This document shows, piece by piece, positions 1 through 8,614 of a stretch of DNA of 64,000 nt. This stretch comes from Euryarchaeota archaeon UBA103 (GTDB lineage Archaea; Thermoplasmatota; Poseidoniia; Poseidoniales; Thalassarchaeaceae). The stretch is taken from positions 23,851 to 87,850 of the forward strand of contig DAYH01000010.1 in NCBI GenBank assembly GCA_002506825.1, read 5' to 3'. Below the pieces are notes generated by a model that worked only from the letters and a program-made list of their open reading frames with translations, was not told where the DNA came from and did no database searches. Position numbers and translations under genes: made by a program. Positions within the stretch are counted from its first letter, which is position 1. Each line of letters starts with the position of its first letter.

Positions 1-39
1 GGCGGCGGCAGGTCCGGTGGCGGCGGAAGAGGACGGTAG
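1..39 (+). CDS. C-terminal tail of an upstream gene, glycine/arginine-rich (partial)
   Basis: Frame 1 is open from the window edge and ends with TAG at 37-39. It encodes only Gly, Arg and one Ser (GGGRSGGGGRGR), an RGG-like tail. Such tails are typical of nucleic-acid-binding proteins, for example DEAD-box RNA helicases and RNP proteins. The rest of the gene lies outside the window, so its identity is unknown. The stop falls just before the ATG at 47 of the next gene, which argues that the hydrolase starts there and not at the GTG at 17. Confidence 0.6.
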   Translation, partial: GGGRSGGGGRGR

Positions 40-46
40 TTCCAAC

Positions 47-895
47 ATGGATTCTGACTGGTCAGGAGCGCCTAGTTTTCTTGGTTCTGAAGTCTCTGAG
101 GAGTGGGTCCCAGTAGACGAAGGGGTAAAGCTGAGAGTCATTACTTGGAAGCCTACCAGTTCGAAGAGTGCTTCGACGGTTGTCTTTGTAGCTGGCTGGG
201 GGTCACTGTTTGAGGGATGGCGCCCACTGATTTCTGAGTGGTCCTCTGAGAGAACGATAGTTTACATTGAAACACGTGAGAAGAAGAGCTCTAAGATTAG
301 TAAGAAAATCTCTGAATCAGACTTCAGTGTAGATAAATTATCCTCTGACTTGGTCGCGGTCTTAAGATTCTATGAATTGGAAAGCACCCAGATAGACTGG
401 TACTCGTCATCTTTAGGATCTACGATCTTAATTGATTCATTCAATTGTGGCCGACTTTCGGGCAGGAGCTCAATCCTTCTAGCACCTAATTCTGAATTCA
501 AATTCCCTTTCTGGGCAAAGGCACTGATAGTTCTACCTTTACCTAGATTCATGTATCCCATAATTGTCCGTTTAGCTGTTTGGGCGGTTGAAAGAAAGGT
601 GAAGGAGGAGGGACAGAGAATAAGGTACAGGAGAGCCCTGCTATCGCAGGACCTTCAGAAGATGCACCTTTCAGCTAGGTCGTTAATGAAATACTCACTT
701 CCTGACAACTTAGATGGGATTTCATTTCCGTGTGCAGTGATGACAGCCTCGTCTGACAAGCTACATGGGATGGACAGAGCGATGGATATTATTGATAGGA
801 TACCAAATTGTAAGTTCATCGAGGTCCCTTCGAATCAATACGCGCATGAGGCTGATGTAATCAAAGAGATTCATCATTTCCAGTTATTGGAGTGA
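47..895 (+). CDS. Alpha/beta hydrolase fold protein
   Basis: A 282-residue protein of the alpha/beta hydrolase type. An early strand ends in VFVAGWG, an oxyanion-type loop. The nucleophile elbow reads YSSSLGS near residue 120, so the usual G-x-S-x-G is S-x-S-x-G. A later SSDKL supplies the acid and QYAHEAD near the C-terminus the catalytic His. The substrate cannot be told; peptidase, lipase and esterase relatives are all possible. The ATG at 47 is chosen because the GTG at 17 lies inside the upstream gene's tail. The next gene follows 60 bases downstream on the same strand. Confidence 0.6.
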   Translation: MDSDWSGAPSFLGSEVSEEWVPVDEGVKLRVITWKPTSSKSASTVVFVAGWGSLFEGWRPLISEWSSERTIVYIETREKKSSKISKKISESDFSVDKLSSDLVAVLRFYELESTQIDWYSSSLGSTILIDSFNCGRLSGRSSILLAPNSEFKFPFWAKALIVLPLPRFMYPIIVRLAVWAVERKVKEEGQRIRYRRALLSQDLQKMHLSARSLMKYSLPDNLDGISFPCAVMTASSDKLHGMDRAMDIIDRIPNCKFIEVPSNQYAHEADVIKEIHHFQLLE

Positions 896-954
896 TTGAC
901 ATGAGGAATAAGCGATTGGCTGATGAAGTCAGCCTGTGACGCGCACCTGATACA

Positions 955-3093
955 ATGCGCGAGCAGACCTCATCATTCGAAGTCGCCAGAACCGTTCGTG
1001 AACTCGGGGAGATGGTTGGCTCTAGGGTCAGAAAGGCGTATCAGCCCCACTATGAGCAAATAGTCTTGAGAATGAGCAAGAAGGGTTTTCCCAATAGAGA
1101 TCTCGTGATAGTCAGGGGAAAGAGAGTTTACTACTCTTCGAGAGACCGGCCGATGCCACCTAATCCGTCTCAGTTTGCAATGATCCTGAGAAAGTATCTC
1201 GGGAACTCCAGATTTATCGGAGTATCGCAATTTGGGTTTGACAGAGTTATGTCCCTGGAGTTCGAGCACGGCAGGGGAAAGATGTCGCTGGTGATAGAGC
1301 TATTCAGAGATGGAAATGTTCTTCTTTTGGATGAGGATGGAGTCATAATCCAACCTCTGACTCATGCCAAATATGCCAGTAGAACATTGAAGAAAGGGGT
1401 GAAATATGCCCCTCCTCCTGCCTCACTTGACCCTCGTAATCTTGACAGGAGAAAGCTTGACTATATACTCGAGGATAGTGATAGCGATATCATCAGGACG
1501 GTTGCTTCCAGGTTGAATGTGGGCCGTGTCTATGGGGCCGCTGTTTGTTCGGGAGCCGGACTATCGGAGGATTTGTCGGCATCTTCCCTAGATGAAGCGC
1601 AACGTGCCTCTCTGCTAAATTCGATTGCCTCTATGATGGATGAGCTTGAGGAGGGCGAAAGGTGTATTCTGTGGGTCGAGGATCAGAGTAGCTTGGAGAA
1701 ATGGAAATCCTCCCAAGAAAGTATGGAGAATGAGCGTCCTAGCGGAGCTATGCTTATCTCGCCCATATGGTTGAAAAATATGGATGAAAAACCATTTATT
1801 GAGATGTTTTCGCTCTCAGAAGCTCTGGATGCCGTCTTTGGAGAGCATGACTCCGCAGGATTCATCCGGAGAGAAGAGGAGAAGCTGATTGAGGAGGGCT
1901 CCACTCAAAAGCAATCACAGGCCAAGCTAGAGAGAAGAGCAGAACAGCAGAAGAGAGCCATAGAGGGATTCATCCAGAAGGCTTCGATTTCTCAAGAGCT
2001 AGGAAAATCAATTCAGGAAAACTGGGAGCATGTGAACTCAATAATCACCCAGTTCAATCAAGCAGTTTCCAATACAAGCTGGCTGGAGGTATCAGATATG
2101 TCCCAAGGTGTTGATTGGATAGGCAGGATAGATGCTAAGAAGAGGACAATCCTCGCTTATCTTCCTGATGAAGATGGCGACCCTGGGACTAGTGTGACCC
2201 TAGAGGTGGATAAGACGGTACATCAGAATGCACAGCGATATTTTGAGATCGGCAGGACTCAGAAAGACAAGGCATCAGGCGCAGAGATTGCCCTAAAGAG
2301 AACTCTTGAGTCTCAGGAAAGGGAAGAAAGGAAAGCTGCAAAGGATGCCGCTGGAGGAAAGCTTAGAGCCATTAAAAGAAGTAGGAGGTTTTGGTTTGAG
2401 AAGTATAGATGGGGCATACTTTCTGATGGTCGGATGATAGTAGGAGGAAGAGACGCAAAAGGAAATGACTCCATAGTAAAGAAGCACTTGGGATCTAAGG
2501 ATCTGTACATCCATGCAGACTTACATGGCGCCCCTTCTTGCGTATTGAAAATCAAAGAGGGGATGGAGTTCAGGGATTCAACTACCGAACATATTCCAGA
2601 AGGTGTTTGTTCGCTCCAGATATCGCAGAACATGGATGGCCCTGAAGATGCTCGTGAGCTTCCTGACTCTTTACTGAAAGAGGCTTCACAGATAGCTGTT
2701 TGCTGGTCCAGAGCATGGGGGAGCGGTGGAGCGGCGGCAACTGCGTTTTATGTCAGGCCCAGTCAGGTATCGAAGAAGACCGAAAGTGGTGAGTCTCTTG
2801 GCAGAGGGGCCTTCGTTGTCAGGGGCCAAAGGCATTGGTACAGAGATTTACCATTGGAACTGGGAATGGGGATGGGAGTAGTAAATGGGGTTCCCCTTCC
2901 AGTGATAGGAACTGTTGAGTCGATATCGAAGTCTTTCGGCAGGTGGGCCAGAATAATTCCAGGCAGAGATAAGAAAGAAAATGTAGCTAATTCAATTTCA
3001 AAGGCAACCGGCTTATCGCAAGATGATGTTCTTTCTGTGCTTCCTCCGGGGAATTGCTCGGTGGAGGATTATGGCCTCTTACGCAATAAGTAG
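955..3093 (+). CDS. rqcH: NFACT family protein (archaeal RqcH/NEMF/Rqc2 homologue)
   Basis: A 712-residue NFACT protein. In bacteria and eukaryotes this family binds large ribosomal subunits stalled with peptidyl-tRNA and adds C-terminal tails; archaeal members are thought to do the same. The order is NFACT-N (about 1-210), a Lys/Glu-rich helical coiled-coil middle (about 305-460), then NFACT-R with RRFWFEKYRW and DLYIHADLHGA (about 485-570), then NFACT-C. The Asp-Arg pair important for tRNA handling in bacterial RqcH appears as FDR at residues 95-97. Length is close to the family norm. It is cytosolic and probably stands alone, since the next gene is convergent. Confidence 0.9.
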   Translation: MREQTSSFEVARTVRELGEMVGSRVRKAYQPHYEQIVLRMSKKGFPNRDLVIVRGKRVYYSSRDRPMPPNPSQFAMILRKYLGNSRFIGVSQFGFDRVMSLEFEHGRGKMSLVIELFRDGNVLLLDEDGVIIQPLTHAKYASRTLKKGVKYAPPPASLDPRNLDRRKLDYILEDSDSDIIRTVASRLNVGRVYGAAVCSGAGLSEDLSASSLDEAQRASLLNSIASMMDELEEGERCILWVEDQSSLEKWKSSQESMENERPSGAMLISPIWLKNMDEKPFIEMFSLSEALDAVFGEHDSAGFIRREEEKLIEEGSTQKQSQAKLERRAEQQKRAIEGFIQKASISQELGKSIQENWEHVNSIITQFNQAVSNTSWLEVSDMSQGVDWIGRIDAKKRTILAYLPDEDGDPGTSVTLEVDKTVHQNAQRYFEIGRTQKDKASGAEIALKRTLESQEREERKAAKDAAGGKLRAIKRSRRFWFEKYRWGILSDGRMIVGGRDAKGNDSIVKKHLGSKDLYIHADLHGAPSCVLKIKEGMEFRDSTTEHIPEGVCSLQISQNMDGPEDARELPDSLLKEASQIAVCWSRAWGSGGAAATAFYVRPSQVSKKTESGESLGRGAFVVRGQRHWYRDLPLELGMGMGVVNGVPLPVIGTVESISKSFGRWARIIPGRDKKENVANSISKATGLSQDDVLSVLPPGNCSVEDYGLLRNK

Positions 3094-3100
3094 TCGGTAG

Positions 3101-3691
3101 TCATGATCTAGTCCATTCGGGCTTTGTTATAGCGTAAAGATTGGCATCCACATATCTGTCATAGAGCCATTCTCTGTCCTTGGTTACTCCTTCGAGACGT
3201 AGACCCAGCTTCTCAGCCACTCTGCAACTAGGAATATTTTCCACGGTGGCTTCAAGAACGAATCGGTGAAGATTGAGATCGTTGAAGCAGTGTTCCATCA
3301 GTCTCGAACAACAGCGAGTCGCTATTCCCTTTCTCGTGCACTCCTCGGATACCCAGTATCCAACACCACAGCTCTTGTTTTCATGATCTATCCAGTTTAG
3401 TCCGATAGTGCCAATTATCTCTCCATCCAAAATAATCGAATACATTATGCCCTTATTTGCCTCATAATCGGAAATGCAGTGTGAAATATAGGAGATCTTC
3501 TCGCTTAAACTATTCACCTCATCTAACCAAGGAAGTGTTCTTCTCAGATAGGTTCTATTTTCTTCCACTACATTGAAGATTTCTTCGGCTTCGGACAAAG
3601 ATAACAGCGATAGGCTAAGTTTGGAGTCTATTGTAAGCAGGGGACTGGGTCTTTTCGGGCCTGTTCCCCCCTCCGTTTTTGTCTCGGTCAC
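3101..3691 (-). CDS. GNAT family N-acetyltransferase, RimJ/RimL type
   Basis: A 196-residue acetyltransferase. The RimJ/RimL pattern is visible: an N-terminal LSLLSLSEAEEIF segment, central GTIGLNW and GVGYWVSEECTRKGIAT (acetyl-CoA binding loop), then LNLHRFVLEATVENIPS and KLGLRLEG. Relatives acetylate the N-termini of ribosomal proteins or small amines; the substrate here is unknown. The start is a GTG. The gene converges on the NFACT gene with only seven bases between the two stops. Confidence 0.8.
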   Translation of the reverse strand: MTETKTEGGTGPKRPSPLLTIDSKLSLSLLSLSEAEEIFNVVEENRTYLRRTLPWLDEVNSLSEKISYISHCISDYEANKGIMYSIILDGEIIGTIGLNWIDHENKSCGVGYWVSEECTRKGIATRCCSRLMEHCFNDLNLHRFVLEATVENIPSCRVAEKLGLRLEGVTKDREWLYDRYVDANLYAITKPEWTRS

Positions 3692-3787
3692 ATATTCCTG
3701 CTACTATTGGTAGATTTAGAGGATTCTATGGCAAATTGACTGAACATTTAGCGACAATACTTCAAGCGGGGACTCTTAGCAGAAGAC

Positions 3788-4843
3788 ATGGATGAGGGCG
3801 GGAACCGAAACTGGACTTACTCGGAGTACCTCAATCTGAGACAACTTCTTGAATTGCAGGGCGAGGACCGTGGCATAAGCTCCGATGAGATGCATTTCAT
3901 CATAGTACATCAGACGTTTGAGCTTTGGTTTAAGCAAATTATCAGAGAGCTTACTGAGGTAAGAGACATACTCTGCCAAGTCCCTGTTCCAGAGGATCAG
4001 ATTCCAGTTGCAGTTGATCACTTAGGGAGGACTACTGAGATATTCAGGTTGATGGCTAGCCAGTGGACCGTACTGGAAACACTGACTCCTCAGGGCTTTC
4101 TATCTTTCAGGGATGGCTTGGGCACCGCATCGGGATTTGAATCGTATCAGATGAGGGAGTTTGAAATCCTTCTAGGGCTGGAGAACTCTGAGAGGTTTGG
4201 TGGCATTGACCCCTTGGATTCTTTCAGGAAGATGGTAGATAACGGGGAAGCAAAAAAGGAGATTCTTGAACGGCTAGAGAGTGTTAAGGACCTACCTAGC
4301 TTGGTTGAGTCCCTAATGAAATGGATAGAAAGAACGCCCATAATGGGATCACTGTTTGGTTCGGAAGATGATCAAGAAGTAGTATCAGATTACATTGATT
4401 CCCATCTTCGAGCACATCGAGAAATATGTAATTTAGCTTCAAAATCATCTGAGATGATGGCAGCGAGAATGAATGCCGCTCATGATGGGGCCATTTCGTT
4501 TCTCAAACCCGATGGCGAGATAAGTAGATCCAGAGCCGGCCTCTTGTTCATCGAATCTTATCGAGAATTACCACTACTGACCTGGCCGAGGAAGCTAGTA
4601 GATGCAATAGTAGAGCTAGAGGAATCCATGGTAAAGTGGCGTCACTCACACGCGAGAATGGTTGAGAGGATAATGGGAAGAAGAATAGGGACGGGGGGGA
4701 CTAGTGGAGTAGACTATCTAGATGCCACCTCTCAATACAGGGTCTTCAAAGATCTCTGGTCCGTTAGAACTATTCTTCTAAAACCGGATTCTAGACCTGA
4801 GCTAGTCAACTCGGATTTCTATGGGTACAACTCTTCTAAATGA
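3788..4843 (+). CDS. kynA: Tryptophan 2,3-dioxygenase
   Basis: A heme dioxygenase that opens the indole ring of L-tryptophan to N-formylkynurenine, the first step of the kynurenine route. YSEYLNL and the FIIVHQTFELWFKQ helix are family signatures; the substrate-side His is residue 41. WRHSHARMVERIMG places the proximal heme ligand at about His288, followed by the GTGGTSG loop that binds substrate and LDATSQYRVF. The length of 351 residues lies between bacterial (about 280) and animal (about 400) enzymes. No kynurenine formamidase, hydroxylase or kynureninase lies nearby, so the rest of the pathway must be elsewhere. It is flanked by a divergent GNAT gene and a same-strand thiolase. Confidence 0.93.
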   Translation: MDEGGNRNWTYSEYLNLRQLLELQGEDRGISSDEMHFIIVHQTFELWFKQIIRELTEVRDILCQVPVPEDQIPVAVDHLGRTTEIFRLMASQWTVLETLTPQGFLSFRDGLGTASGFESYQMREFEILLGLENSERFGGIDPLDSFRKMVDNGEAKKEILERLESVKDLPSLVESLMKWIERTPIMGSLFGSEDDQEVVSDYIDSHLRAHREICNLASKSSEMMAARMNAAHDGAISFLKPDGEISRSRAGLLFIESYRELPLLTWPRKLVDAIVELEESMVKWRHSHARMVERIMGRRIGTGGTSGVDYLDATSQYRVFKDLWSVRTILLKPDSRPELVNSDFYGYNSSK

Positions 4844-4901
4844 TGTTTTTACTAGTACATCCAATCGGACCTTTGAAGTCCAGTAGTGCACTGGGAAGTC
4901 C

Positions 4902-6062
4902 ATGCCTGATGCGGTCATATGCGGTTATGCAAGAACGCCTTTCGGCAAGTTCAGAGGAGCGCTTTCCGCATACACCGCAGTAGAACTGGGAACTATGGCA
5001 GTCAGTGAGCTCCTAACCAAAGCTGGTATTGATGCTGGAAGCGGGATAGTTGACCAGGTATACATTGGCCAAGTACTGCAAGCAGGTTCTGGACAGGCTC
5101 CAGCTAGGCAAGTTGCATTGGGATCGGGAATGCCATTTACCACTCCCTGTACTACCATAAACAAGGTATGCGGATCTAGCCTGAAGGCGGTTATGATTGC
5201 CGCTACGGAAATTAGAGCGGGAATATCCGAGATTGTGGTAGCAGGAGGGATGGAATCAATGACAAATGCTCCTAGATTTGTTCGCGATGCGAGAAGGGGG
5301 GATGACGTTCCCTTTGAGTCACTAATCTCAATACTCTCCCATGACGGACTCGTTGATTCATACTCTGGAGAGCTTATGGGGAATACTGGTGAGACCTGTG
5401 CTAATGAATTCGGGATTTCAAGAAGGGAGTCAGACTCATACTCACTTCGATCACATCAATTGAGTTCCGAGGCATGGGAAAATGGATGGATGGCATCGGA
5501 ATGTCTGGTGATGGGGGAGCTGTCGGTCGACGAAGGCATTAGGGGAGATGCGGACATGGAAAGTCTAGAGGGGCTGAAACCTGTTTTTGACAGAGAAGGG
5601 CAAGTTACTGCAGGCAACGCCAGTCAGATATCTGATGGCGCGTCGGCAGTTCTGGTTGTATCCGAATCTGTAGCCAATAGATTGGGCTTACCTATTTTAG
5701 CCAGAATTGTAGATTATACAACCTCTGGAGTCGAGCCAGGGAGAGTGATGTCGGCTCCGATTCCAGCTGTTGAAGAGTTGCTTTCCAGGAATGGATTAGA
5801 ATCCGGGGACGTCGACTTGTATGAGCATAACGAGGCATTTGCATCTGCATCGTGCTCTATTAGAAAGTACTTCCAAATTCCAGATGATCGATTCAACGTC
5901 CATGGCGGGGCCGTATCTATTGGTCACCCTTTGGGAGCCACTGGCACCAGGTGTTTGATGACTCTAGTCAGTGCCATGAATAGGAAGGGGTGCAAGACGG
6001 GAATTGTCACGATTTGCCTAGGTGGGGGCAACGCAGTGGCAATGTTGGTCCGTTCTGAATAG
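4902..6062 (+). CDS. Acetyl-CoA C-acetyltransferase (thiolase)
   Basis: A 386-residue thiolase of the condensing AtoB/PhaA type. The acylated cysteine is C90 in INKVCGSS. The remaining catalytic signatures are NEAFA, GGAVSIGHPLGATG (His) and the C-terminal TICLGGGNA (second Cys). It interconverts two acetyl-CoA with acetoacetyl-CoA, or acts on longer 3-ketoacyl-CoAs in beta-oxidation. Standalone archaeal thiolases of the mevalonate route are usually shorter and lack this bacterial-like motif set, so beta-oxidation or ketogenic use after amino-acid breakdown fits better. It lies 58 bases after the tryptophan dioxygenase. Confidence 0.9.
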   Translation: MPDAVICGYARTPFGKFRGALSAYTAVELGTMAVSELLTKAGIDAGSGIVDQVYIGQVLQAGSGQAPARQVALGSGMPFTTPCTTINKVCGSSLKAVMIAATEIRAGISEIVVAGGMESMTNAPRFVRDARRGDDVPFESLISILSHDGLVDSYSGELMGNTGETCANEFGISRRESDSYSLRSHQLSSEAWENGWMASECLVMGELSVDEGIRGDADMESLEGLKPVFDREGQVTAGNASQISDGASAVLVVSESVANRLGLPILARIVDYTTSGVEPGRVMSAPIPAVEELLSRNGLESGDVDLYEHNEAFASASCSIRKYFQIPDDRFNVHGGAVSIGHPLGATGTRCLMTLVSAMNRKGCKTGIVTICLGGGNAVAMLVRSE

Positions 6063-6073
6063 GGTTTCATGCC

Positions 6074-6080
6074 AATTATA
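6074..6080 (+). promoter_or_regulatory. TATA-like box upstream of rpoK
   Basis: The sequence AATTATA is centred about 30 bases before the ATG at 6107. That spacing implies a very short or absent 5' leader. No clear ribosome binding site precedes the ATG, which is consistent with a leaderless start. Confidence 0.4.
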
Positions 6081-6106
6081 GGTTAGTAATCCGAGTCACA
6101 GCCCTT

Positions 6107-6394
6107 ATGTGGGAGTCGCGGGTCGGCCGCTCGATGGTTAAGCCTGTTAGACGCCACACAAGATTTGAGAAGGCTAGAATAATAGGTGCGAGAGCGCTTC
6201 AGATTAGCATGGGTGCCCCCTTGTATGTCACAGAAGACGAGCTAAGAGAAAAGTTCAGTGACGAGCTAATACAACTCTATGGAGTAGATGAGGCCAAAGA
6301 GAGAGTAGTTCTGGACCCAATGAAAATAGCTACTCTCGAGTATGAGCAGGAACGCATACCTATAGATGTGGACCCGCACCTAGACGATGAGTGA
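6107..6394 (+). CDS. rpoK: DNA-directed RNA polymerase subunit K (Rpb6/omega homologue)
   Basis: A 95-residue archaeal Rpb6. The family core is clear: TRFEKARIIGARALQ followed by SMGAPLYV and, at the end, ATLEYEQERIPIDV. It helps assemble and stabilise the clamp side of RNA polymerase in the cytosol. Archaeal RpoK is usually 55-90 residues, so the length is normal. An internal ATG at 6134 is an alternative start that would remove nine residues. Its last eight bases overlap the start of ctaA, so rpoK leads a cluster with the heme A/O genes, an unusual partner. Confidence 0.9.
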   Translation: MWESRVGRSMVKPVRRHTRFEKARIIGARALQISMGAPLYVTEDELREKFSDELIQLYGVDEAKERVVLDPMKIATLEYEQERIPIDVDPHLDDE

Positions 6395-7475
6395 ATTCAC
6401 AAAGGGTGATTTTCTGACTTCGCAGGTAAGTCCTAGAAGGGCTACTGAGGTTCTGATTGTTTTGACAATCATGGTAATTGCCATGGGGGGGATGATCAGG
6501 ATTTATGACGCCGGAGAATCCTGTCCAGACTGGCCTACATGCTTCGGAACTCTTGGTTTTGACATCTCGGAAGAAGAACAGGGCGAGTGGTGGGAAGAAA
6601 ATCCTGATGAGGCGGATTCCAGAGGCTCTGGACATAGGTACACCTCCTTCCAGATTTTCACTGAGTGGTTCCATAGATTACTGGCTGGGGCATTAGTAGG
6701 GCCCCTGGTGATTGTCAATTGGTTCCTAGTCAGAAGAGAAATATGGAATTCTCCGAGGGTTCAAGGGGTATCTTCTCTGACATTCGCACTTATTCTGTGG
6801 CAAGGAGCCGTAGGTTGGCTAACTGTAAAATTCGATAATGAAAACTGGAGTGTGGCCATTCATCTTGGATCGGCACTAGCATTCATGATCTCCCTGATTT
6901 GGCTCTGGATAGAGATCCGTAGAGATGAGGGGGACTTGCCGAATTGGATAAATTTCGATCCCTTGGTCGGATTGAAATGGAAGAAATGGATAGGTCTCCT
7001 CTCGCTTTCGACACTTATCACTCTATTTTCTGGCGTGTATGTTTCCACTACTCCGGGGGCCAACTATGGATGCGGGGTCGGAGGGGTGGTGGAATCCTGG
7101 CCACTATGTAACGGCCGATTTATTCAGGGCATAGATGACTGGGAGTTACAGTCTCAAATTGTGCACAGATGGTTAGTCGGAATAGTCGGAGTGATGATGG
7201 CTCTATCTTCCTATAAAATTTGGAAAGAATGTGAGCATGGGCAGAGCGGGGTCGTCCTGAGAAACTGGATATGGGCATCATCTGCGACTTATTTCGGTAA
7301 TGCTTTACTCGGGGCGTCGTACATCATCTCATGGAATGATGGAAGCTTTTCTGAGTATCTATCACTAGCACACCTAATGGTTGCGACGATATCATTCACT
7401 ATCTTAGCAACCGCTTGGCTGGGAGTTACTATTATCTCCTCCTCCGGACGGGCTAAGGTTATCGTCGGGACCTAG
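6387..7475 (+). CDS. ctaA: Heme A synthase (COX15/CtaA family)
   Basis: A membrane enzyme that oxidises the heme O methyl group to form heme A for aa3-type cytochrome oxidases. The protein (362 residues) has about eight hydrophobic segments in two four-helix halves. SCPDWPTCFG in the first periplasmic loop carries the paired Cys of the family. A second loop near residue 225-240 has GCGVGG and WPLCNG. Heme-ligand His residues occur in TEWFHRLLAG, VAIHLGSAL, QIVHRWLVG and LSLAHLMVA. It overlaps rpoK by eight bases and precedes ctaB by eight, so translation is probably coupled. Confidence 0.92.
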   Translation: MSEFTKGDFLTSQVSPRRATEVLIVLTIMVIAMGGMIRIYDAGESCPDWPTCFGTLGFDISEEEQGEWWEENPDEADSRGSGHRYTSFQIFTEWFHRLLAGALVGPLVIVNWFLVRREIWNSPRVQGVSSLTFALILWQGAVGWLTVKFDNENWSVAIHLGSALAFMISLIWLWIEIRRDEGDLPNWINFDPLVGLKWKKWIGLLSLSTLITLFSGVYVSTTPGANYGCGVGGVVESWPLCNGRFIQGIDDWELQSQIVHRWLVGIVGVMMALSSYKIWKECEHGQSGVVLRNWIWASSATYFGNALLGASYIISWNDGSFSEYLSLAHLMVATISFTILATAWLGVTIISSSGRAKVIVGT

Positions 7476-7483
7476 GTGAATGA

Positions 7484-8545
7484 ATGAATACAAGATTGGC
7501 CAGCTACTTCGCTCTGACAAAGCCTGGCGTAGTTATCCTCCTGCAGATAACCGGGATTTGCTCGGTACTGGCCCATGATCTCCTCGAATCAGGAGGGCTA
7601 TCTGGCGATACTGCAAGAACGATATCAATAGTTTTAGTAGGTGGATATCTCACAGCCGGTGGTGCCAATTCAATCAATATGTGGTATGACAGAGATATAG
7701 ATCCCCTGATGTCTAGAACCGCTGACAGGCCAATTCCTGCAGGCGAAATCTCACCGTCCTCCGCACTAATTTTTGGAATCCTGATCTCCATCATAGGGAT
7801 ATGGTGGCTATATGTCATGGCTAATCCTGTTGCTTCATTTTGGGTTGCTTTTAGTGTACTATTCTATGTGTTTGTTTACAGTATGTGGTTGAAGAGAACA
7901 AGTCCTCAGAATATTGTAATCGGCGGTATCGCTGGTTCGACTCCCCCACTGGTTGGGTGGTCTGCTTCAGAAGGCTCGCTGGATATATCATACGACTCCC
8001 TTTGGTCTGTATTTGAATCGGTGACTGAAATTGGGAGTGTGATGCCTTGGCTAATGTTCTTGGTGATATTCTTATGGACGCCCCCTCACTTCTGGGCTCT
8101 TGCACTATACAAATCGAAGGAGTATGAGGAGGTTGGAGTTCCGATGATGCCTAATGTCAAGGGAAAATCTAGAACCATCTTAGAGATGAAGATATATTCA
8201 GTCGCGCTGATGATTGTTTCTTTCTATGCACCGATTGCCCGCGGTCATCTAGAAGATATCGATCCGCTCTACCATGTACTGAGATGGAGTTGCTTCCTCT
8301 TAACCGGATGGTATGCATCAACTGTTTGGAGGATAGACATCAATGAGGGATTGGACGAGAGGGGAAGAATGCCCAAGGCGGCTAGGTCGTTCTTCTTCTC
8401 ACTATCTTATTTGGCGATGTTCTTCCTGTTGTTGGTCACTTCTAGCTCGGACTTGCAAACCGCATTAATCGGAGTCGTAATATGCGTTGGTGTAATTTTC
8501 CGTCTCGAGAGTAATGACAGGAGCAGGAAAAAGGCTGGAGTCTGA
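7484..8545 (+). CDS. ctaB: Protoheme IX farnesyltransferase (heme O synthase)
   Basis: A UbiA-superfamily membrane prenyltransferase that adds a farnesyl group to protoheme to make heme O, the substrate of CtaA. The first Asp-rich motif is seen as NMWYDRDIDPLMSRTADRP around residues 65-85. The second half has LWTPPHFWALAL followed by YEEVGVPMMP, both COX10/CtaB signatures. About eight to nine transmembrane helices are predicted from the hydrophobic pattern. It lies directly behind ctaA; the pair shows that the cell makes heme O/A and therefore has an oxygen-reducing heme-copper oxidase. Confidence 0.95.
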   Translation: MNTRLASYFALTKPGVVILLQITGICSVLAHDLLESGGLSGDTARTISIVLVGGYLTAGGANSINMWYDRDIDPLMSRTADRPIPAGEISPSSALIFGILISIIGIWWLYVMANPVASFWVAFSVLFYVFVYSMWLKRTSPQNIVIGGIAGSTPPLVGWSASEGSLDISYDSLWSVFESVTEIGSVMPWLMFLVIFLWTPPHFWALALYKSKEYEEVGVPMMPNVKGKSRTILEMKIYSVALMIVSFYAPIARGHLEDIDPLYHVLRWSCFLLTGWYASTVWRIDINEGLDERGRMPKAARSFFFSLSYLAMFFLLLVTSSSDLQTALIGVVICVGVIFRLESNDRSRKKAGV

Positions 8546-8614
8546 AGATTTTGGTGTCCCGATGGATTCAAGCACTTGATAGGTAGTTGCAGAGCATAAT
8601 TAGAAGGTGGTGCG

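Noticed and set aside
897..954. Possible C/D-box sRNA with ATGAGGA, CTGATGA and CTGA between the hydrolase and NFACT genes
   Set aside because: The C-box has a mismatch, D' and C' would overlap, the second spacer is 20 bases, and only a weak terminal stem forms. A 12-codon open frame (ATG 901 to TGA) is also there but has no support.
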